Assembly: GCA_017522185.1 (NCBI GenBank) | Contig: JAFWZZ010000016.1 | Coordinates: forward strand, 1-64,000 | Direction: 5' to 3' | Length of the DNA stretch: 64,000 nucleotides | Source: Bacillota bacterium | GTDB taxonomy: Bacteria > Bacillota > Clostridia > Peptostreptococcales > Anaerovoracaceae | Part shown: piece after piece, positions 48,333 through 58,851 of the stretch | Numbering within the stretch: position 1 is the first letter of the stretch | Layout: the number at the start of each line of letters is the position of its first letter | Translations under genes and position numbers: made by a program | Notes under the pieces: generated by a model | The model's database searches: none | Seen by the model: the letters and a program-made list of their open reading frames with translations, nothing else | What the model was told of the DNA's origin: nothing

Positions 48333-49082
48333 ATGAAAAAGACAGTTTTAATCTTAACATTGCTCTTTGCCCTGCTACTGACAGGCTGCGGCAGTCAGAA
48401 AGGTGAACCGGCACCCAACGAAAAGCTGAAACCGGAAAAACAAGTGGAAGAAACACAGGAAGAAGCACAGGCTAAACCTACAAAGAACCGGGAGCCTGTT
48501 TCCATGAAAAACACCCTATTCATCGGCGACTCCCGTGGCGTAGGCATCTGTGAATACGGCGGACTGGATGAAGTAGACTTCTTTACATCCGTCGGCATGA
48601 GTGTGTATAATGTCTTTGATGACGTTGTGTCTGTACCCAATGTGGGAAAAATTGCTTTAGAAGAACTTCTGAAAGCTAAATCCTACGATAAGGTCTACAT
48701 TATGCTGGGCATCAACGAAATTGGCTATCAGGCGGAGGAGATTTTAAAACGTTATTCCAATCTCCTGGAAACCATAAAAGAAACACAGCCTGATGCGAAA
48801 ATCTTTGTACATGGAAATCTCCATGTAACCAAAGAGCGCTCCCAGTCTGACAAAATCATCAATAATCCGGCCATCAACCGACTCAATGCATCTTTGGAGA
48901 AATACGCAGATAACAACCGTATTTTCTATTTAGACATCAACTCTTTGTTCGATGATAACGAAGGAAATCTGGATCCTGAGAAAACATCTGACAACGTGCA
49001 CGTTTACGCCAAATACTACATTGACTGGGCAAACTGGCTTGTAGAAGAAACCACAGCGAAACTTTCGGAGGCAGACAATTGA
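48333..49082 (+). CDS. SGNH-hydrolase-fold lipoprotein (PatB/DltD-like partner)
   Basis: Protein of 249 residues. MKKTVLILTLLFALLLTGCG is a lipoprotein signal (lipobox LLTGC), followed by a Lys/Glu-rich linker. The SGNH domain has NTLFIGDSRGVGI (catalytic Ser), YIMLGINEIGY (GxxN) and SDNVHVYAKYY (DxxH). Anchored outside, it could accept acetyl groups from the MBOAT protein and place them on peptidoglycan or another polymer. The in-frame Met nearly 100 codons upstream lies inside the MBOAT gene; 48333 is the start (GTGAGG upstream). Confidence 0.85.
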   Translation: MKKTVLILTLLFALLLTGCGSQKGEPAPNEKLKPEKQVEETQEEAQAKPTKNREPVSMKNTLFIGDSRGVGICEYGGLDEVDFFTSVGMSVYNVFDDVVSVPNVGKIALEELLKAKSYDKVYIMLGINEIGYQAEEILKRYSNLLETIKETQPDAKIFVHGNLHVTKERSQSDKIINNPAINRLNASLEKYADNNRIFYLDINSLFDDNEGNLDPEKTSDNVHVYAKYYIDWANWLVEETTAKLSEADN

Positions 49083-49570
49083 TATCAAAAGCTGAATTCT
49101 GTAACTACATCAAAGAATACGAAAATGTCATGTATATCACGGCATACAGCATCCTCAAAAACGACCATGATGCTGCTGATGCCATCGGCGAGGCTATTCT
49201 CAAGGCCTATTCCAACCTGAATAACCTAAAAGATCCCAAGGTCTTCCGTTCCTGGATACTCCGCATCGTACACAATGAGGCCGTTTCCCTCATCCGGAAA
49301 AACCGGCCTGTCACAGAACTGGAAAATGCCTGTCACATTACCGATGGAGACAATGAAACAAAACGAACAGAAAAGATGGATCTGAAGGAAGCCGTTGAGA
49401 ATCTGCCACAGCCCTATCGAACGGTTATTACCCTCTATTACTATCAAAGCCTGTCAATGGATGATATTGCAGGGATCACGGGCACCTCAGCACTGACAGT
49501 ACGCAAGCAGTTATCCCGTGGACGGAAAATGCTACGAACCATGCTAAAGGAGGATTTCTTACATGAATAA
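49079..49570 (+). CDS. sigV: ECF-type sigma factor, SigV-like
   Basis: Factor of 163 residues with a TTG start overlapping the preceding stop (GGAGG upstream). Region 2: YITAYSILKNDHDAADAIGEAILKAYSNLNNL, and RSWILRIVHNEAVSLIRKNRP. Region 4: LPQPYRTVITLYYYQSLSMDDIAGITGTSALTVRKQLSRGRKML. The downstream RsiV-type gene overlaps its end by 8 bases. In B. subtilis SigV responds to lysozyme and drives peptidoglycan O-acetylation, which fits the upstream acyltransferase genes. Confidence 0.88.
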   Translation: MISKAEFCNYIKEYENVMYITAYSILKNDHDAADAIGEAILKAYSNLNNLKDPKVFRSWILRIVHNEAVSLIRKNRPVTELENACHITDGDNETKRTEKMDLKEAVENLPQPYRTVITLYYYQSLSMDDIAGITGTSALTVRKQLSRGRKMLRTMLKEDFLHE

Positions 49571-50474
49571 ATTTGATGAAACCCTAAAAAAGAACGCAAC
49601 AGAGCACCCAATCGAAACACCCGCATCTGTGCGTGAACATATTGATGAAATACTGGCAGATCTGCCGGAAACACCGGAGGCACAAACTTCTAACGTCGTA
49701 TCCTTCCCAAAGAAACGCAGCTACAGCCGTTATCTGTCCACTGCGGCCTGTATTGCATTCGTGTTCTTCTTTGCCATGCCAAATTTGAGCAGCAATTATG
49801 CCTTAGCCATGTCAAAGATCCCGATTTTGGGTGAAGTCATCGAAGTGCTGACCATCCGCTCCTATAACTATGAGGACGGTAATTATGAACTGGATATCAA
49901 AGTGCCTGGCATCGACGCAGAATCCGAATCTGCCGCTGATATCAATGCCAATGTTGCAGATCTGACAGATCAGGTTGTGGTGCAGTTCTACGATGATTTG
50001 GAAAAGAACGAAGGAAAAGGCCATGGTGCGGTAAACATCGACTACACAGTTCTGACCAATACCAAGCAATGGTTCACCCTGCACCTTATCGTAGCGGAAA
50101 CTGCTGCCAGCAGCAATCTGTATTATAGATATTATCACATCGATAAGGAGTCAGGACAGAATGTAGCCTTGGGCGACCTGTTCCAGGATAATCTCTATGC
50201 AGAAGTCATCACGGCTGAGATTAAATCCCAGATGGAAAGACAGATGCAGAAAGATGACGCCATAGAATACTTCGTCAATGACCCTGACCTTGGAGATGAC
50301 TTTATCACCATCGACGCAAAGCACAACTTCTATATCAACAAAGAAGGCAGCCTTGTCATTCCATTTGACAAATATGAGGTAGCACCAGGATCGATGGGTT
50401 GTCCTGAATTTATAATTCCAACGAAGACATTTAAGAACCTACTGAAAAACGAATACAGAGACTTATTCTCCTAA
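49563..50474 (+). CDS. rsiV: RsiV-like anti-sigma factor (DUF3298)
   Basis: Protein of 303 residues. A cytoplasmic N-terminus of about 55 residues would hold the sigma factor. One membrane helix follows (YLSTAACIAFVFFFAMPNL), then an outer region of about 220 residues with a DUF4163-like part and DUF3298 (GQNVALGDLFQDNLYAEVITAEIKSQM, FYINKEGSLVIPFDKYEVAPGSMG). In B. subtilis the outer region of RsiV binds lysozyme and is then cleaved to free SigV. It is adjacent to its sigma factor. Confidence 0.88.
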   Translation: MNKFDETLKKNATEHPIETPASVREHIDEILADLPETPEAQTSNVVSFPKKRSYSRYLSTAACIAFVFFFAMPNLSSNYALAMSKIPILGEVIEVLTIRSYNYEDGNYELDIKVPGIDAESESAADINANVADLTDQVVVQFYDDLEKNEGKGHGAVNIDYTVLTNTKQWFTLHLIVAETAASSNLYYRYYHIDKESGQNVALGDLFQDNLYAEVITAEIKSQMERQMQKDDAIEYFVNDPDLGDDFITIDAKHNFYINKEGSLVIPFDKYEVAPGSMGCPEFIIPTKTFKNLLKNEYRDLFS

Positions 50475-50486
50475 TAAATCTTACTT

Positions 50487-50518
50487 AAAAAGTTGCTATC
50501 AGCCGATAGCAACTTTTT
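50487..50518 (+). terminator. Terminator of the sigV-rsiV operon
   Basis: Perfect 14-bp stem AAAAAGTTGCTATC / GATAGCAACTTTTT with a four-base loop. It can also end the ilv operon from the other side. Confidence 0.9.
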
Positions 50519-50535
50519 CCATGTACTAATTATAT

Positions 50536-51747
50536 TTACATCTGCACGCCGGAGTCCTGCGGATCGTAGCCCGCTTCACGCAGTGCTTCGATAATATCTT
50601 TCTTGTGGTCAGGACCGAAGCATTCTAACGTAATCTTCAGTTCTACTGCCGCACTTCTATTGGTGCTGACAAACTGGTTATGATCCAAACGGATGACATT
50701 GCCCTGTGCGTTTGCAATGACAGATGCCACATTGACAAGCTCACCTGGTTTATCCGGTAACAGAACAGAAACGGTAAAAATTCTTTCTCTCTTAATCAGA
50801 CCGTGCTGTACTACGGAAGACATGGTAATCACGTCCATGTTACCGCCGCTTAAGATGGAAACGATTTTCTTTCCTTTTACGTCAAGTTGCTTCAGCGCTG
50901 CCACGGTCAGCAGACCGGAATTTTCTACAATCATCTTGTGATTTTCTACCAGGTCCAGGAAGGCAACGACCAGTTCATCGTCTTCCACCGTAATCACACC
51001 GTCCAGGTTTTCCTGTAGATACGGGAAGATGCCGCTGCCCGGTGTCTTCACTGCTGTGCCATCAGCGATGGTGCTGACATTTGGCAGGGTCACAACTTCA
51101 CCGGCTTCCAAAGAAGCCTTCAGGCAGGCCGCTCCTGCAGGCTCCACGCCGATGACTTTGATCTTCGGATTCATCATTTTTGCCAGAGTGGACACACCGG
51201 TAGCCAGGCCGCCACCACCGACAGGAACCAGAATGTAGTCAACCAGAGGAAGTTCTTTGATGATTTCCATGGCAATGGTACCCTGTCCTGTTGCCACGTC
51301 CGGATCGTCAAATGGATGAATAAATGTATATCCTTCATCTTCCGCCAGCTGCTTTGCGTAAGCTGCCGCTTCATCATACACATCTCCGTGAAGCACCACT
51401 TCCGCACCGTAACTCTTGGTACGGTTTACCTTCATCAGTGGTGTTGTCGTCGGCATAACGATCACAGCCTTACAGCCGTATGCTTTTGCCGCATATGCCA
51501 CGCCCTGTGCATGGTTTCCCGCCGATGCCGCAACCAGTCCCCTTGCTCTCTCTTCTTCTGTCAAAGTGCTGATTTTGTAATAAGCACCTCTGATCTTATA
51601 TGCACCTGTCACCTGCATGTTTTCAGGTTTCAGGTAAACTTTGTTTCCACACTGTTCGCTGAGGTATTCGGAATAGGTCAGCTTGGTTTCGATGGCGACC
51701 TGCTTCACGACCTCTGTTGCTTTCTCAAAAGCGTCTAATGTTAACAT
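50536..51747 (-). CDS. ilvA: Threonine ammonia-lyase
   Basis: PLP enzyme of 403 residues forming 2-oxobutanoate from threonine. AYKIRGAYYKI holds the PLP Lys, VAASAGNHAQGVAYAA the substrate loop, VPVGGGGLATGV the phosphate cradle, and SILSGGNMD a late motif. The last 75 residues form one ACT-like domain (VSVLLPDKPGELVNVASVI), as in the shorter catabolic-type or Clostridial enzyme rather than the two-ACT E. coli IlvA. It is the last gene of the ilv operon, one base after ilvD, and supplies the isoleucine branch. Confidence 0.92.
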   Translation of the reverse strand: MLTLDAFEKATEVVKQVAIETKLTYSEYLSEQCGNKVYLKPENMQVTGAYKIRGAYYKISTLTEEERARGLVAASAGNHAQGVAYAAKAYGCKAVIVMPTTTPLMKVNRTKSYGAEVVLHGDVYDEAAAYAKQLAEDEGYTFIHPFDDPDVATGQGTIAMEIIKELPLVDYILVPVGGGGLATGVSTLAKMMNPKIKVIGVEPAGAACLKASLEAGEVVTLPNVSTIADGTAVKTPGSGIFPYLQENLDGVITVEDDELVVAFLDLVENHKMIVENSGLLTVAALKQLDVKGKKIVSILSGGNMDVITMSSVVQHGLIKRERIFTVSVLLPDKPGELVNVASVIANAQGNVIRLDHNQFVSTNRSAAVELKITLECFGPDHKKDIIEALREAGYDPQDSGVQM

Positions 51748-51748
51748 A

Positions 51749-53416
51749 CTAGTCCTCCATCACCGCACCTTTACAAGAAGGAGCTACTAACTTGGAATAT
51801 CTGTACAGCCAGCCGCTCTTTACGTTTGGTTCTTTTGGAACGGCAGCCGCTCTTCTTGCTTCAAATTCTTCGTCGCTTACGCGGGCGTTAATCTTGGCAC
51901 CAGGAATATCGATTTCGATGATATCTCCATCCTTAAGCAGGCCGATGTTACCGCCGCTTGCAGCTTCCGGACAAACGTGACCGATGGAAGCGCCACGGGT
52001 TGCTCCACTGAAACGTCCGTCAGTGATTAAGGCAACGCTCTTATCCAGCTGCATGCCAGCCAGTGCGGAAGTCGGATTCAGCATTTCTCTCATGCCCGGA
52101 CCGCCCTTTGGACCTTCGTAACGGATTACCACTACGTCACCGGCTTTGATTTCGCCTGCGTAGATTGCCGCGATTGCATCCTCTTCACTGTCAAAGACTC
52201 TTGCAGGGCCGCTGTGCTGCAGCATTTCCGGTGCAACGGCGCTTCTCTTTACGACGCAGCCATCCTGGGCGATGTTTCCTCTCATGATGGCGATACCGCC
52301 AGTTTTACTGTAAGGGTTTTCAGAAGGTCTCATGGCATTGTGATCCAGGGAACCCTTACCTTCGATATTTTCGCCTACTGTCTTGCCGTTGGCAGTCAGA
52401 AGTGTTGTATCAATCAGGCCTATCTTATTTAATTCCGCAAGAACCCCCTGTACACCTCCTGCGTTGTTCAGGTCGTGCATATGTGTACCGCCTGCCGGTG
52501 CCAGATGACACAGGTTCGGTGTTACAGCACTCATCTCATTAAACATTTCCAGATTCAGCTCTACGCCTGCTTCGTGAGCGATGGCCAGCAGGTGCAGTAC
52601 GCTGTTGGAAGAGCATCCTAAAGCCATGTCGCAGGCCAGTGCGTTTCTGATAGACTTTTCGTTGACGATGTCCCTTGCCTTGATATCCTTTTCCACCAGG
52701 TTCATGATAGCCATACCTGCGTGCTTTGCAATCATCATTCTGCCGCTGTGTACCGCAGGAACAGTACCGTTACCAGGAAGCGCGATACCTAATGCTTCGC
52801 ACAGGCAGTTCATGCTGTTTGCCGTATACATACCGGAACAGGAACCGCAGCCCGGACAGGTATTCTGTTCGAATTCTAACAGGCCTGCATCGTCGATTAC
52901 GTCTGCTTTTCTTGCGCCGACTGCTTCGAACATCTTGGACAGGGATGTTTCCACGCCACCTACCAGACCACTCATCATCGGTCCGCCGGAGCAGACTACA
53001 GTTGGAATGTTCAAACGCAGCGCGCCCATCAGCATGCCAGGAACGATTTTGTCACAGTTTGGTACCAGAACCAGACCATCAAACTGATGTGCATTGGCCA
53101 TGGTTTCCACACTGTCTGCGATTAACTCACGGCTTGCCAGAGAGTACTTCATGCCGATATGTCCCATTGCGATACCGTCACAAACGCCGATAGCAGGTAC
53201 CATAATCGGAGTACCGCCAGCCATTCTGACACCGGCCTTTACCGCTTCTGTCACCTTATCCAGATGCATATGGCCCGGCACGATTTCACTATGGGCAGAC
53301 ACGACCCCGATCAAAGGTCTTTCCAGTTCTTCTTTTGTATATCCCATGGCGTAGAACAAAGATCTCATCGGAGCTCTTTCTACACCTTTTAACACGTTAT
53401 CACTTCTTCTTGCCAT
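51749..53416 (-). CDS. ilvD: Dihydroxy-acid dehydratase
   Basis: Iron-sulfur enzyme of 555 residues for the third common step of Val/Ile synthesis. Cluster Cys and family motifs are [64 protein letters not shown] and [25 protein letters not shown] full-length match to IlvD. It is separated from ilvC by a hairpin in the gap. Confidence 0.96.
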   Translation of the reverse strand: MARRSDNVLKGVERAPMRSLFYAMGYTKEELERPLIGVVSAHSEIVPGHMHLDKVTEAVKAGVRMAGGTPIMVPAIGVCDGIAMGHIGMKYSLASRELIADSVETMANAHQFDGLVLVPNCDKIVPGMLMGALRLNIPTVVCSGGPMMSGLVGGVETSLSKMFEAVGARKADVIDDAGLLEFEQNTCPGCGSCSGMYTANSMNCLCEALGIALPGNGTVPAVHSGRMMIAKHAGMAIMNLVEKDIKARDIVNEKSIRNALACDMALGCSSNSVLHLLAIAHEAGVELNLEMFNEMSAVTPNLCHLAPAGGTHMHDLNNAGGVQGVLAELNKIGLIDTTLLTANGKTVGENIEGKGSLDHNAMRPSENPYSKTGGIAIMRGNIAQDGCVVKRSAVAPEMLQHSGPARVFDSEEDAIAAIYAGEIKAGDVVVIRYEGPKGGPGMREMLNPTSALAGMQLDKSVALITDGRFSGATRGASIGHVCPEAASGGNIGLLKDGDIIEIDIPGAKINARVSDEEFEARRAAAVPKEPNVKSGWLYRYSKLVAPSCKGAVMED

Positions 53417-53448
53417 TTTGCTTACCTCATTCTATCAAAAGATACAAC

Positions 53449-53478
53449 AAATTGCTGGTCTTTGAAAACCAGCAATTT
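53449..53478 (-). terminator. Hairpin between ilvC and ilvD
   Basis: Perfect 11-bp stem AAATTGCTGGT / ACCAGCAATTT followed on the minus strand by GTTGTATCTTTTG. The T-run is weak, so it may be a partial terminator or an RNA-stability element that lets ilvBNC exceed ilvDA. Confidence 0.6.
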
Positions 53479-53493
53479 GCAATACATTACGTC

Positions 53494-54522
<1,029 letters not shown>

Positions 54523-55023
54523 TTATAATTCGTTTATATTTGCTTCAATACCGGTAATACCCGTTCTGCATACTTCTAAAACGTGGTACGTTTCCATTAA
54601 GTCCACAAACCCATCGATTTTTTCCGGTGTACCTGTCAGTTCAATAATCATACTGTCCGCTGACAAGTCTGCAATCTTACCTCTAAAAACATCTACAATA
54701 GCTTTAATGTCTGCTCGCTCCGCAGGTCCTGCTTCTACCTTCAGTAACAGCAGTTCTCTGTATAAGCTGTTTTCACGGTTGAGTACATGTACGCTTTCTA
54801 CCACTTCCAGCTTTTCTGTCTGGGTGATAATCTGCTGCATAGACTGCTCCGTTGCGCTGAAGACAATGGTGAGTCTGATTAAATCTGGATCCTTGGTTAC
54901 GGATGAGGTAATAGAGTCAATATTAAATCCTCTTTTACCAAAATGGCTGACAACTCTCGTCAGAACGTTTACCTGGTTGTGAACAAGAACGCTGACGATT
55001 TCTTTTTTCAATGGTTTATACAT
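54523..55023 (-). CDS. ilvN: Acetolactate synthase small (regulatory) subunit
   Basis: Protein of 166 residues with an N-terminal ACT domain (VSVLVHNQVNVLTRVVSHFGKRGFNIDSITSSVT) that binds valine for feedback inhibition, and a C-terminal domain (VDVFRGKIADLSADSMIIELTGTPEKIDGFVDLM) typical of IlvN/IlvH. It is encoded directly after ilvB. Confidence 0.94.
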   Translation of the reverse strand: MYKPLKKEIVSVLVHNQVNVLTRVVSHFGKRGFNIDSITSSVTKDPDLIRLTIVFSATEQSMQQIITQTEKLEVVESVHVLNRENSLYRELLLLKVEAGPAERADIKAIVDVFRGKIADLSADSMIIELTGTPEKIDGFVDLMETYHVLEVCRTGITGIEANINEL

Positions 55024-55039
55024 ATCCGCGTCCTCCTTC

Positions 55040-56698
55040 CTAATCGATAATCATGTCTTCCGCAGATTTACCTGCCGGAATCATCGGTAATACTCTTTCT
55101 TCTCTGGAAATCACACATTCAATCCAGACCGGGCCGTCTGCCTTAAGAGCCTTGTCCATAGCGGCTTCGAACTCTTCCGGTGTGGTCGCTCTGTAACCTT
55201 TTGCGCCAAAACCTTCTGCCAGTTTCACATAGTCCGTCTTTCTTTCCGGCGTCGTATTGGAATATCTGCCGTCATAGAAGATGGTCTGCCACTGGTAAAC
55301 CATGCCCAATACCTGGTTATTCATGATAACCGTAATAATCGGCAGGTTCTGGCTGACGGCGGTGCAGGCTTCGTTCAGGTTCATATGGAAGGAACCGTCG
55401 CCTGTAATATGTATCACTCTGTCGCCAGGACAACCCATCTTGGCACCGATGGCTGCGCCGTAGCCGAAGCCCATGGTTCCCAGGCCCCCGCTGGTGATAA
55501 ACTTCTTCGCTTTGTTATGTTTCAGATACTGTGCAGACCACATCTGGTGCTGGCCTACGTCAGTTACATAAATCGTATCTTCATCAGTCTTGTCGCTGAT
55601 AATGTCCAGAATTTCCTTCGGATGTAATGGCGCATCGGATTCTACCACTCTGCTTCTCTTCTTCCATCCGTCTACACGGTTGTGCCATTCGTCATGCTTG
55701 ATCTCTTCCACAAGCGGCAGTGCCTTTGTCAGGAAGTCCTTTACGTCGCCGACTACAGCCTTGTCAATGACAACGTTCTTGTTGACTTCACTCTTGTCGA
55801 TATCGACCTGGACGATCTTTGCTCTGTGGCCGAATCTGCCAGGATTCAATGCAACTCTGTCACTGAATCTTGCGCCCAGTGCGATGACTAAGTCACACTG
55901 GTCGATGGCTCTGTTTGCAGCGATCGTACCGTGCATACCCAGCATGCCCAGGTTCAGATCATGGTCGTAACCCACAACACCTGCAGACATCAAAGTATGT
56001 GTCACAGGAATATCCGCTTTTTCTAACAGTTCAACTAATTCTTTTTCTGCACCGGATGCTACTACACCGCCGCCAACATAAGCAACCGGCTTCTGTGCCT
56101 CATTGATCAGTGCAACCGCTTCTGCGATATCTTCATCAGAAATCTGCGGTCTGGCCTTGAGCGGCATCGGTTCCTTGTTGGTGAATTCGGTTATGGCTGC
56201 CGTAACATCCTTTGTAATATCGATAAGAACAGGACCCTTTCTTCCGCTGTTTGCAACTCTGAACGCATCACGCAGTGCAGGTTCCAAATCTTCAATGCGG
56301 TTTACAAAATAGTTGTGCTTGGTAATGGCCATAGTCACGCTGGTAATGCTGACTTCCTGGAAGGAATCCTTACCAATGAGGGAGTCCGGTACGTTGGCGC
56401 AAATCGCAATCACCGGAATACTGTCCATAAATACAGTCGCAAGGCCTGTTACCAGATTTGTCGCGCCCGGTCCACTGGTAGAAAAGCACACACCAGTCTT
56501 GCCGGTTGCTCTCGCATAGCCATCAGCAGCATGAGATGCACCCTGTTCATGGGCAGTCAGCACATGCTTGATTTTGTCACTGTATTTGTAGAGCTCGTCA
56601 AAAATATTCAGCGCGGTACCACCCGGATAACCGAAAACGGTGTCAACGCCATGGTCGAGCAATACTTCTAATACAATCTGAGATCCTGTTAATTTCAT
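55040..56698 (-). CDS. ilvB: Acetolactate synthase large subunit
   Basis: Thiamine diphosphate enzyme of 552 residues, first common step of the branched-chain pathway. VFGYPGGTALNIFDEL with HEQGASHAADGYARATGK carries the catalytic Glu. GVCFSTSGPGATNLVTG, VGGGVV, GMLGMHGT and the metal-TPP motif VIHITGDGSFHMNLNEACTAVSQNLPIITVIMNN are clear. It is the first gene of the minus-strand ilvBNCDA operon, with a consensus promoter upstream and no leader of T-box type. Confidence 0.95.
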   Translation of the reverse strand: MKLTGSQIVLEVLLDHGVDTVFGYPGGTALNIFDELYKYSDKIKHVLTAHEQGASHAADGYARATGKTGVCFSTSGPGATNLVTGLATVFMDSIPVIAICANVPDSLIGKDSFQEVSITSVTMAITKHNYFVNRIEDLEPALRDAFRVANSGRKGPVLIDITKDVTAAITEFTNKEPMPLKARPQISDEDIAEAVALINEAQKPVAYVGGGVVASGAEKELVELLEKADIPVTHTLMSAGVVGYDHDLNLGMLGMHGTIAANRAIDQCDLVIALGARFSDRVALNPGRFGHRAKIVQVDIDKSEVNKNVVIDKAVVGDVKDFLTKALPLVEEIKHDEWHNRVDGWKKRSRVVESDAPLHPKEILDIISDKTDEDTIYVTDVGQHQMWSAQYLKHNKAKKFITSGGLGTMGFGYGAAIGAKMGCPGDRVIHITGDGSFHMNLNEACTAVSQNLPIITVIMNNQVLGMVYQWQTIFYDGRYSNTTPERKTDYVKLAEGFGAKGYRATTPEEFEAAMDKALKADGPVWIECVISREERVLPMIPAGKSAEDMIID

Positions 56699-56751
56699 AA
56701 GTTTTCTCCTTTGTAATAAAGATGAAAATGAGCAGATTCGCTCACAAGTTT

Positions 56752-56779
56752 ATTATAGTACACCAAAAATAAATGTCAA
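56752..56779 (-). promoter_or_regulatory. Promoter of the ilvBNCDA operon
   Basis: Minus-strand TTGACA (56774-56779), 16 bases, TATAAT (56752-56757). Confidence 0.75.
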
Positions 56780-56786
56780 CACTTTT

Positions 56787-56831
56787 TGTTTTTGCACAAC
56801 AAAAAATACAACCATTTATTTTGCAAAAACA
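56787..56831. promoter_or_regulatory. Inverted repeat between the divergent ilv and leu promoters
   Basis: Ten-base arms TGTTTTTGCA (56787-56796) and TGCAAAAACA (56822-56831), 25 bases apart, exactly between the two -35 boxes. A candidate binding site for a regulator of both operons; it does not match the CodY motif. Confidence 0.5.
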
Positions 56832-56842
56832 CAAATTGAACC

Positions 56843-56871
56843 TTGACATTCCCCCTCCCTTCCTATATATT
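56843..56871 (+). promoter_or_regulatory. Promoter of the leu operon
   Basis: TTGACA (56843-56848), 17 bases, TATATT (56866-56871); start near 56879. Confidence 0.75.
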
Positions 56872-56879
56872 ATAACCAT

Positions 56880-57082
56880 AACATCTGCCATGACGGGAAT
56901 AAGCCTTCATGTTGGTTTTACAGAGAGCAATCGGTTGGTGGAAGATTGTAAACCTTTGCTGGCGTCTCACCCCGGAGCGGAGAAACGAGCGGGCACGATT
57001 TTGTGTCAAGAAGAGTGGTACCGCGGAAACAGTCGTTTTCGTCTCTTTTACGATTTTTGATGTCGTCAAAAGAGGCGTTTTT
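56880..57082 (+). ncRNA. T-box leader riboswitch of the leu operon
   Basis: The conserved T-box AGTGGTACCGCGG lies at 57014-57026. It is preceded by the stem I elements AGAGAG and GGTTGGTGG and followed by a terminator (CGTCTCTTTT / AAAAGAGGCG, 57040-57049 and 57068-57077, then TTTTT). In the expected specifier position, before ACCCCGGAG, the codon CTC (56966-56968) fits leucine. Uncharged leucyl-tRNA would pair with both sites and let transcription go on into leuA. The specifier assignment comes from pattern comparison, not from a computed fold. Confidence 0.9.
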
Positions 57083-57120
57083 ACGTTTCGGACATAATTT
57101 TTTTCGGAGGTATATGGAAA

Positions 57121-58830
57121 ATGAAGAACTACACAAAGTACAGCGTCGGCTATTATCCGCCGCCAATGAATCCGGTAGAATATGACTGGCCAAAAAAGGA
57201 TCACATCGAAACAGCACCTATGTGGTGCAGCGTTGACCTGCGTGACGGCAACCAGGCCCTGATTGTACCTATGAGCCTGCAGCAGAAACTGGATTTTTTC
57301 AAGTACTTAGTAGAAATCGGTTTCAAAGAAATCGAAGTCGGCTTCCCTGCCGCTTCTGAAACAGAATACGAGTTTTTGAGAGCTCTGATTGAGCAGGACT
57401 TAATCCCGGACGATGTTACCGTGCAGGTTCTGACCCAGTCCAGAGTACATATCATCGATAAGACATTCGAAGCACTGAAAGGCGCAAAGAACGCCATCGT
57501 GCATTTATATAACTCTACTTCCTTTGCACAGAGACAGCAGGTTTTTCGCGCATCTGAAAAGGAAATCATCGACATCGCAGTAGAAGGTGCAACTTTAATG
57601 AAGAAGTACGCCAAGGAAAATCCGGAAACCAACTTCCGTTTTGAGTATTCTCCTGAAAGTTTCACAGGAACAGAAATGGAATTCGCACTGGAAATCTGTA
57701 ACAAGGTTATCGACATCTGGGAACCAACTCCTGAGCAGCCTGTCATCATCAACCTGCCTGCCACTGTACAGATGTCCATGCCGCACGTATATGCAAACCA
57801 GATCGAATACATGAGCAAAAACTTACACTGCAGAGAAAACGTCATCGTTTCCCTGCATCCGCATAACGACAGAGGTACCGGCGTTGCTGACGCGGAATTA
57901 GGCATCTTAGCCGGCGGCGACAGAATTGAAGGTACACTGTTCGGTAACGGCGAAAGAACCGGTAACGTGGATATCATCACTTTGGCGATGAACATGTTCA
58001 CCCACGGCGTGGATCCGAAACTGGACTTCAGCAATATCTTAGAAGCCGTTGAAAAGTACGAAGAATACACCGGCATGAAGGTAAACCCTAGACAGCCATA
58101 CGCTGGCGAATTGGTATTCGCGGCATTCTCCGGCTCTCATCAGGATGCGATCGCAAAGGGCATGAAGTGGAGAGAAGAAACTGATCCATCCAGATGGACC
58201 GTTCCATATCTGCCAATCGACCCACATGATGTAGGCAGAGAATACGAAGCTGACGTCATCAGAATCAACAGCCAGTCCGGTAAGGGCGGTATCGCATACA
58301 TCATCGAAAGAGATTACGGCTACGCACTGCCGAAGGCAATGATGGCGGAAATCGGCTACATGATGAAGGACATCTCCGACAAGCGTCATGAAGAACTGGC
58401 ACCAGCTGAAATCTTTGAGGCATTCAGAAAAGAATACATCAACGACTTCACACCGATCGACATCACCGACGCTACATTCAGCCACTTCTCCTCCACCAAG
58501 GACGACAACGAGGTTTACGGCGTAAGAATGCGTGTGGTTATCGACGGTCAGACTTACAACCTGGAAGCTGAAGGTAACGGCCGTCTGGACGCCGTATCCA
58601 ACGCACTGCGTAAGACAGAGTACCACTTCGACTACAAGTTCGTAACCTACTCCGAACACGCTATCAGCGCGGACTCCAATTCCAAGGCTGCAGCTTATGT
58701 CTGCATCGCCGACAAAAACGACAACTACTATTGGGGCGTAGGTACACATGCCGACATCATTTTGGCATCTGTCAACGCTTTGGTTTCCGCACTGAACAGA
58801 ATGAACAAGAAGATTCACTTCGTAAAGTAA
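57121..58830 (+). CDS. leuA: 2-isopropylmalate synthase, long (type 2) form
   Basis: Enzyme of 569 residues condensing acetyl-CoA with 2-oxoisovalerate, first step of leucine synthesis. MWCSVDLRDGNQALIVPMSLQQK is the type 2 opening (metal Asp, Arg), SLHPHNDRGTGVADAELGILAGGDRIEGTLFGNGERTGNVD the metal-binding HxH and signature. The C-terminal region (FEAFRKEYIND onward, with VVIDGQTYNLEAEGNGRLDAVSNAL) is the LeuA dimer domain that binds leucine for inhibition. GGAGG lies ten bases upstream. Confidence 0.95.
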   Translation: MKNYTKYSVGYYPPPMNPVEYDWPKKDHIETAPMWCSVDLRDGNQALIVPMSLQQKLDFFKYLVEIGFKEIEVGFPAASETEYEFLRALIEQDLIPDDVTVQVLTQSRVHIIDKTFEALKGAKNAIVHLYNSTSFAQRQQVFRASEKEIIDIAVEGATLMKKYAKENPETNFRFEYSPESFTGTEMEFALEICNKVIDIWEPTPEQPVIINLPATVQMSMPHVYANQIEYMSKNLHCRENVIVSLHPHNDRGTGVADAELGILAGGDRIEGTLFGNGERTGNVDIITLAMNMFTHGVDPKLDFSNILEAVEKYEEYTGMKVNPRQPYAGELVFAAFSGSHQDAIAKGMKWREETDPSRWTVPYLPIDPHDVGREYEADVIRINSQSGKGGIAYIIERDYGYALPKAMMAEIGYMMKDISDKRHEELAPAEIFEAFRKEYINDFTPIDITDATFSHFSSTKDDNEVYGVRMRVVIDGQTYNLEAEGNGRLDAVSNALRKTEYHFDYKFVTYSEHAISADSNSKAAAYVCIADKNDNYYWGVGTHADIILASVNALVSALNRMNKKIHFVK

Positions 58831-58851
58831 CAGACATAGGAGGATTTCACT

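Noticed and set aside
56787-56831. CodY binding site
   Set aside because: The sequence lacks the AATTTTCWGAAAATT pattern.
57201-58076. Open frame of 291 codons opposite leuA
   Set aside because: Antisense to a secure gene, without a start signal or domain.
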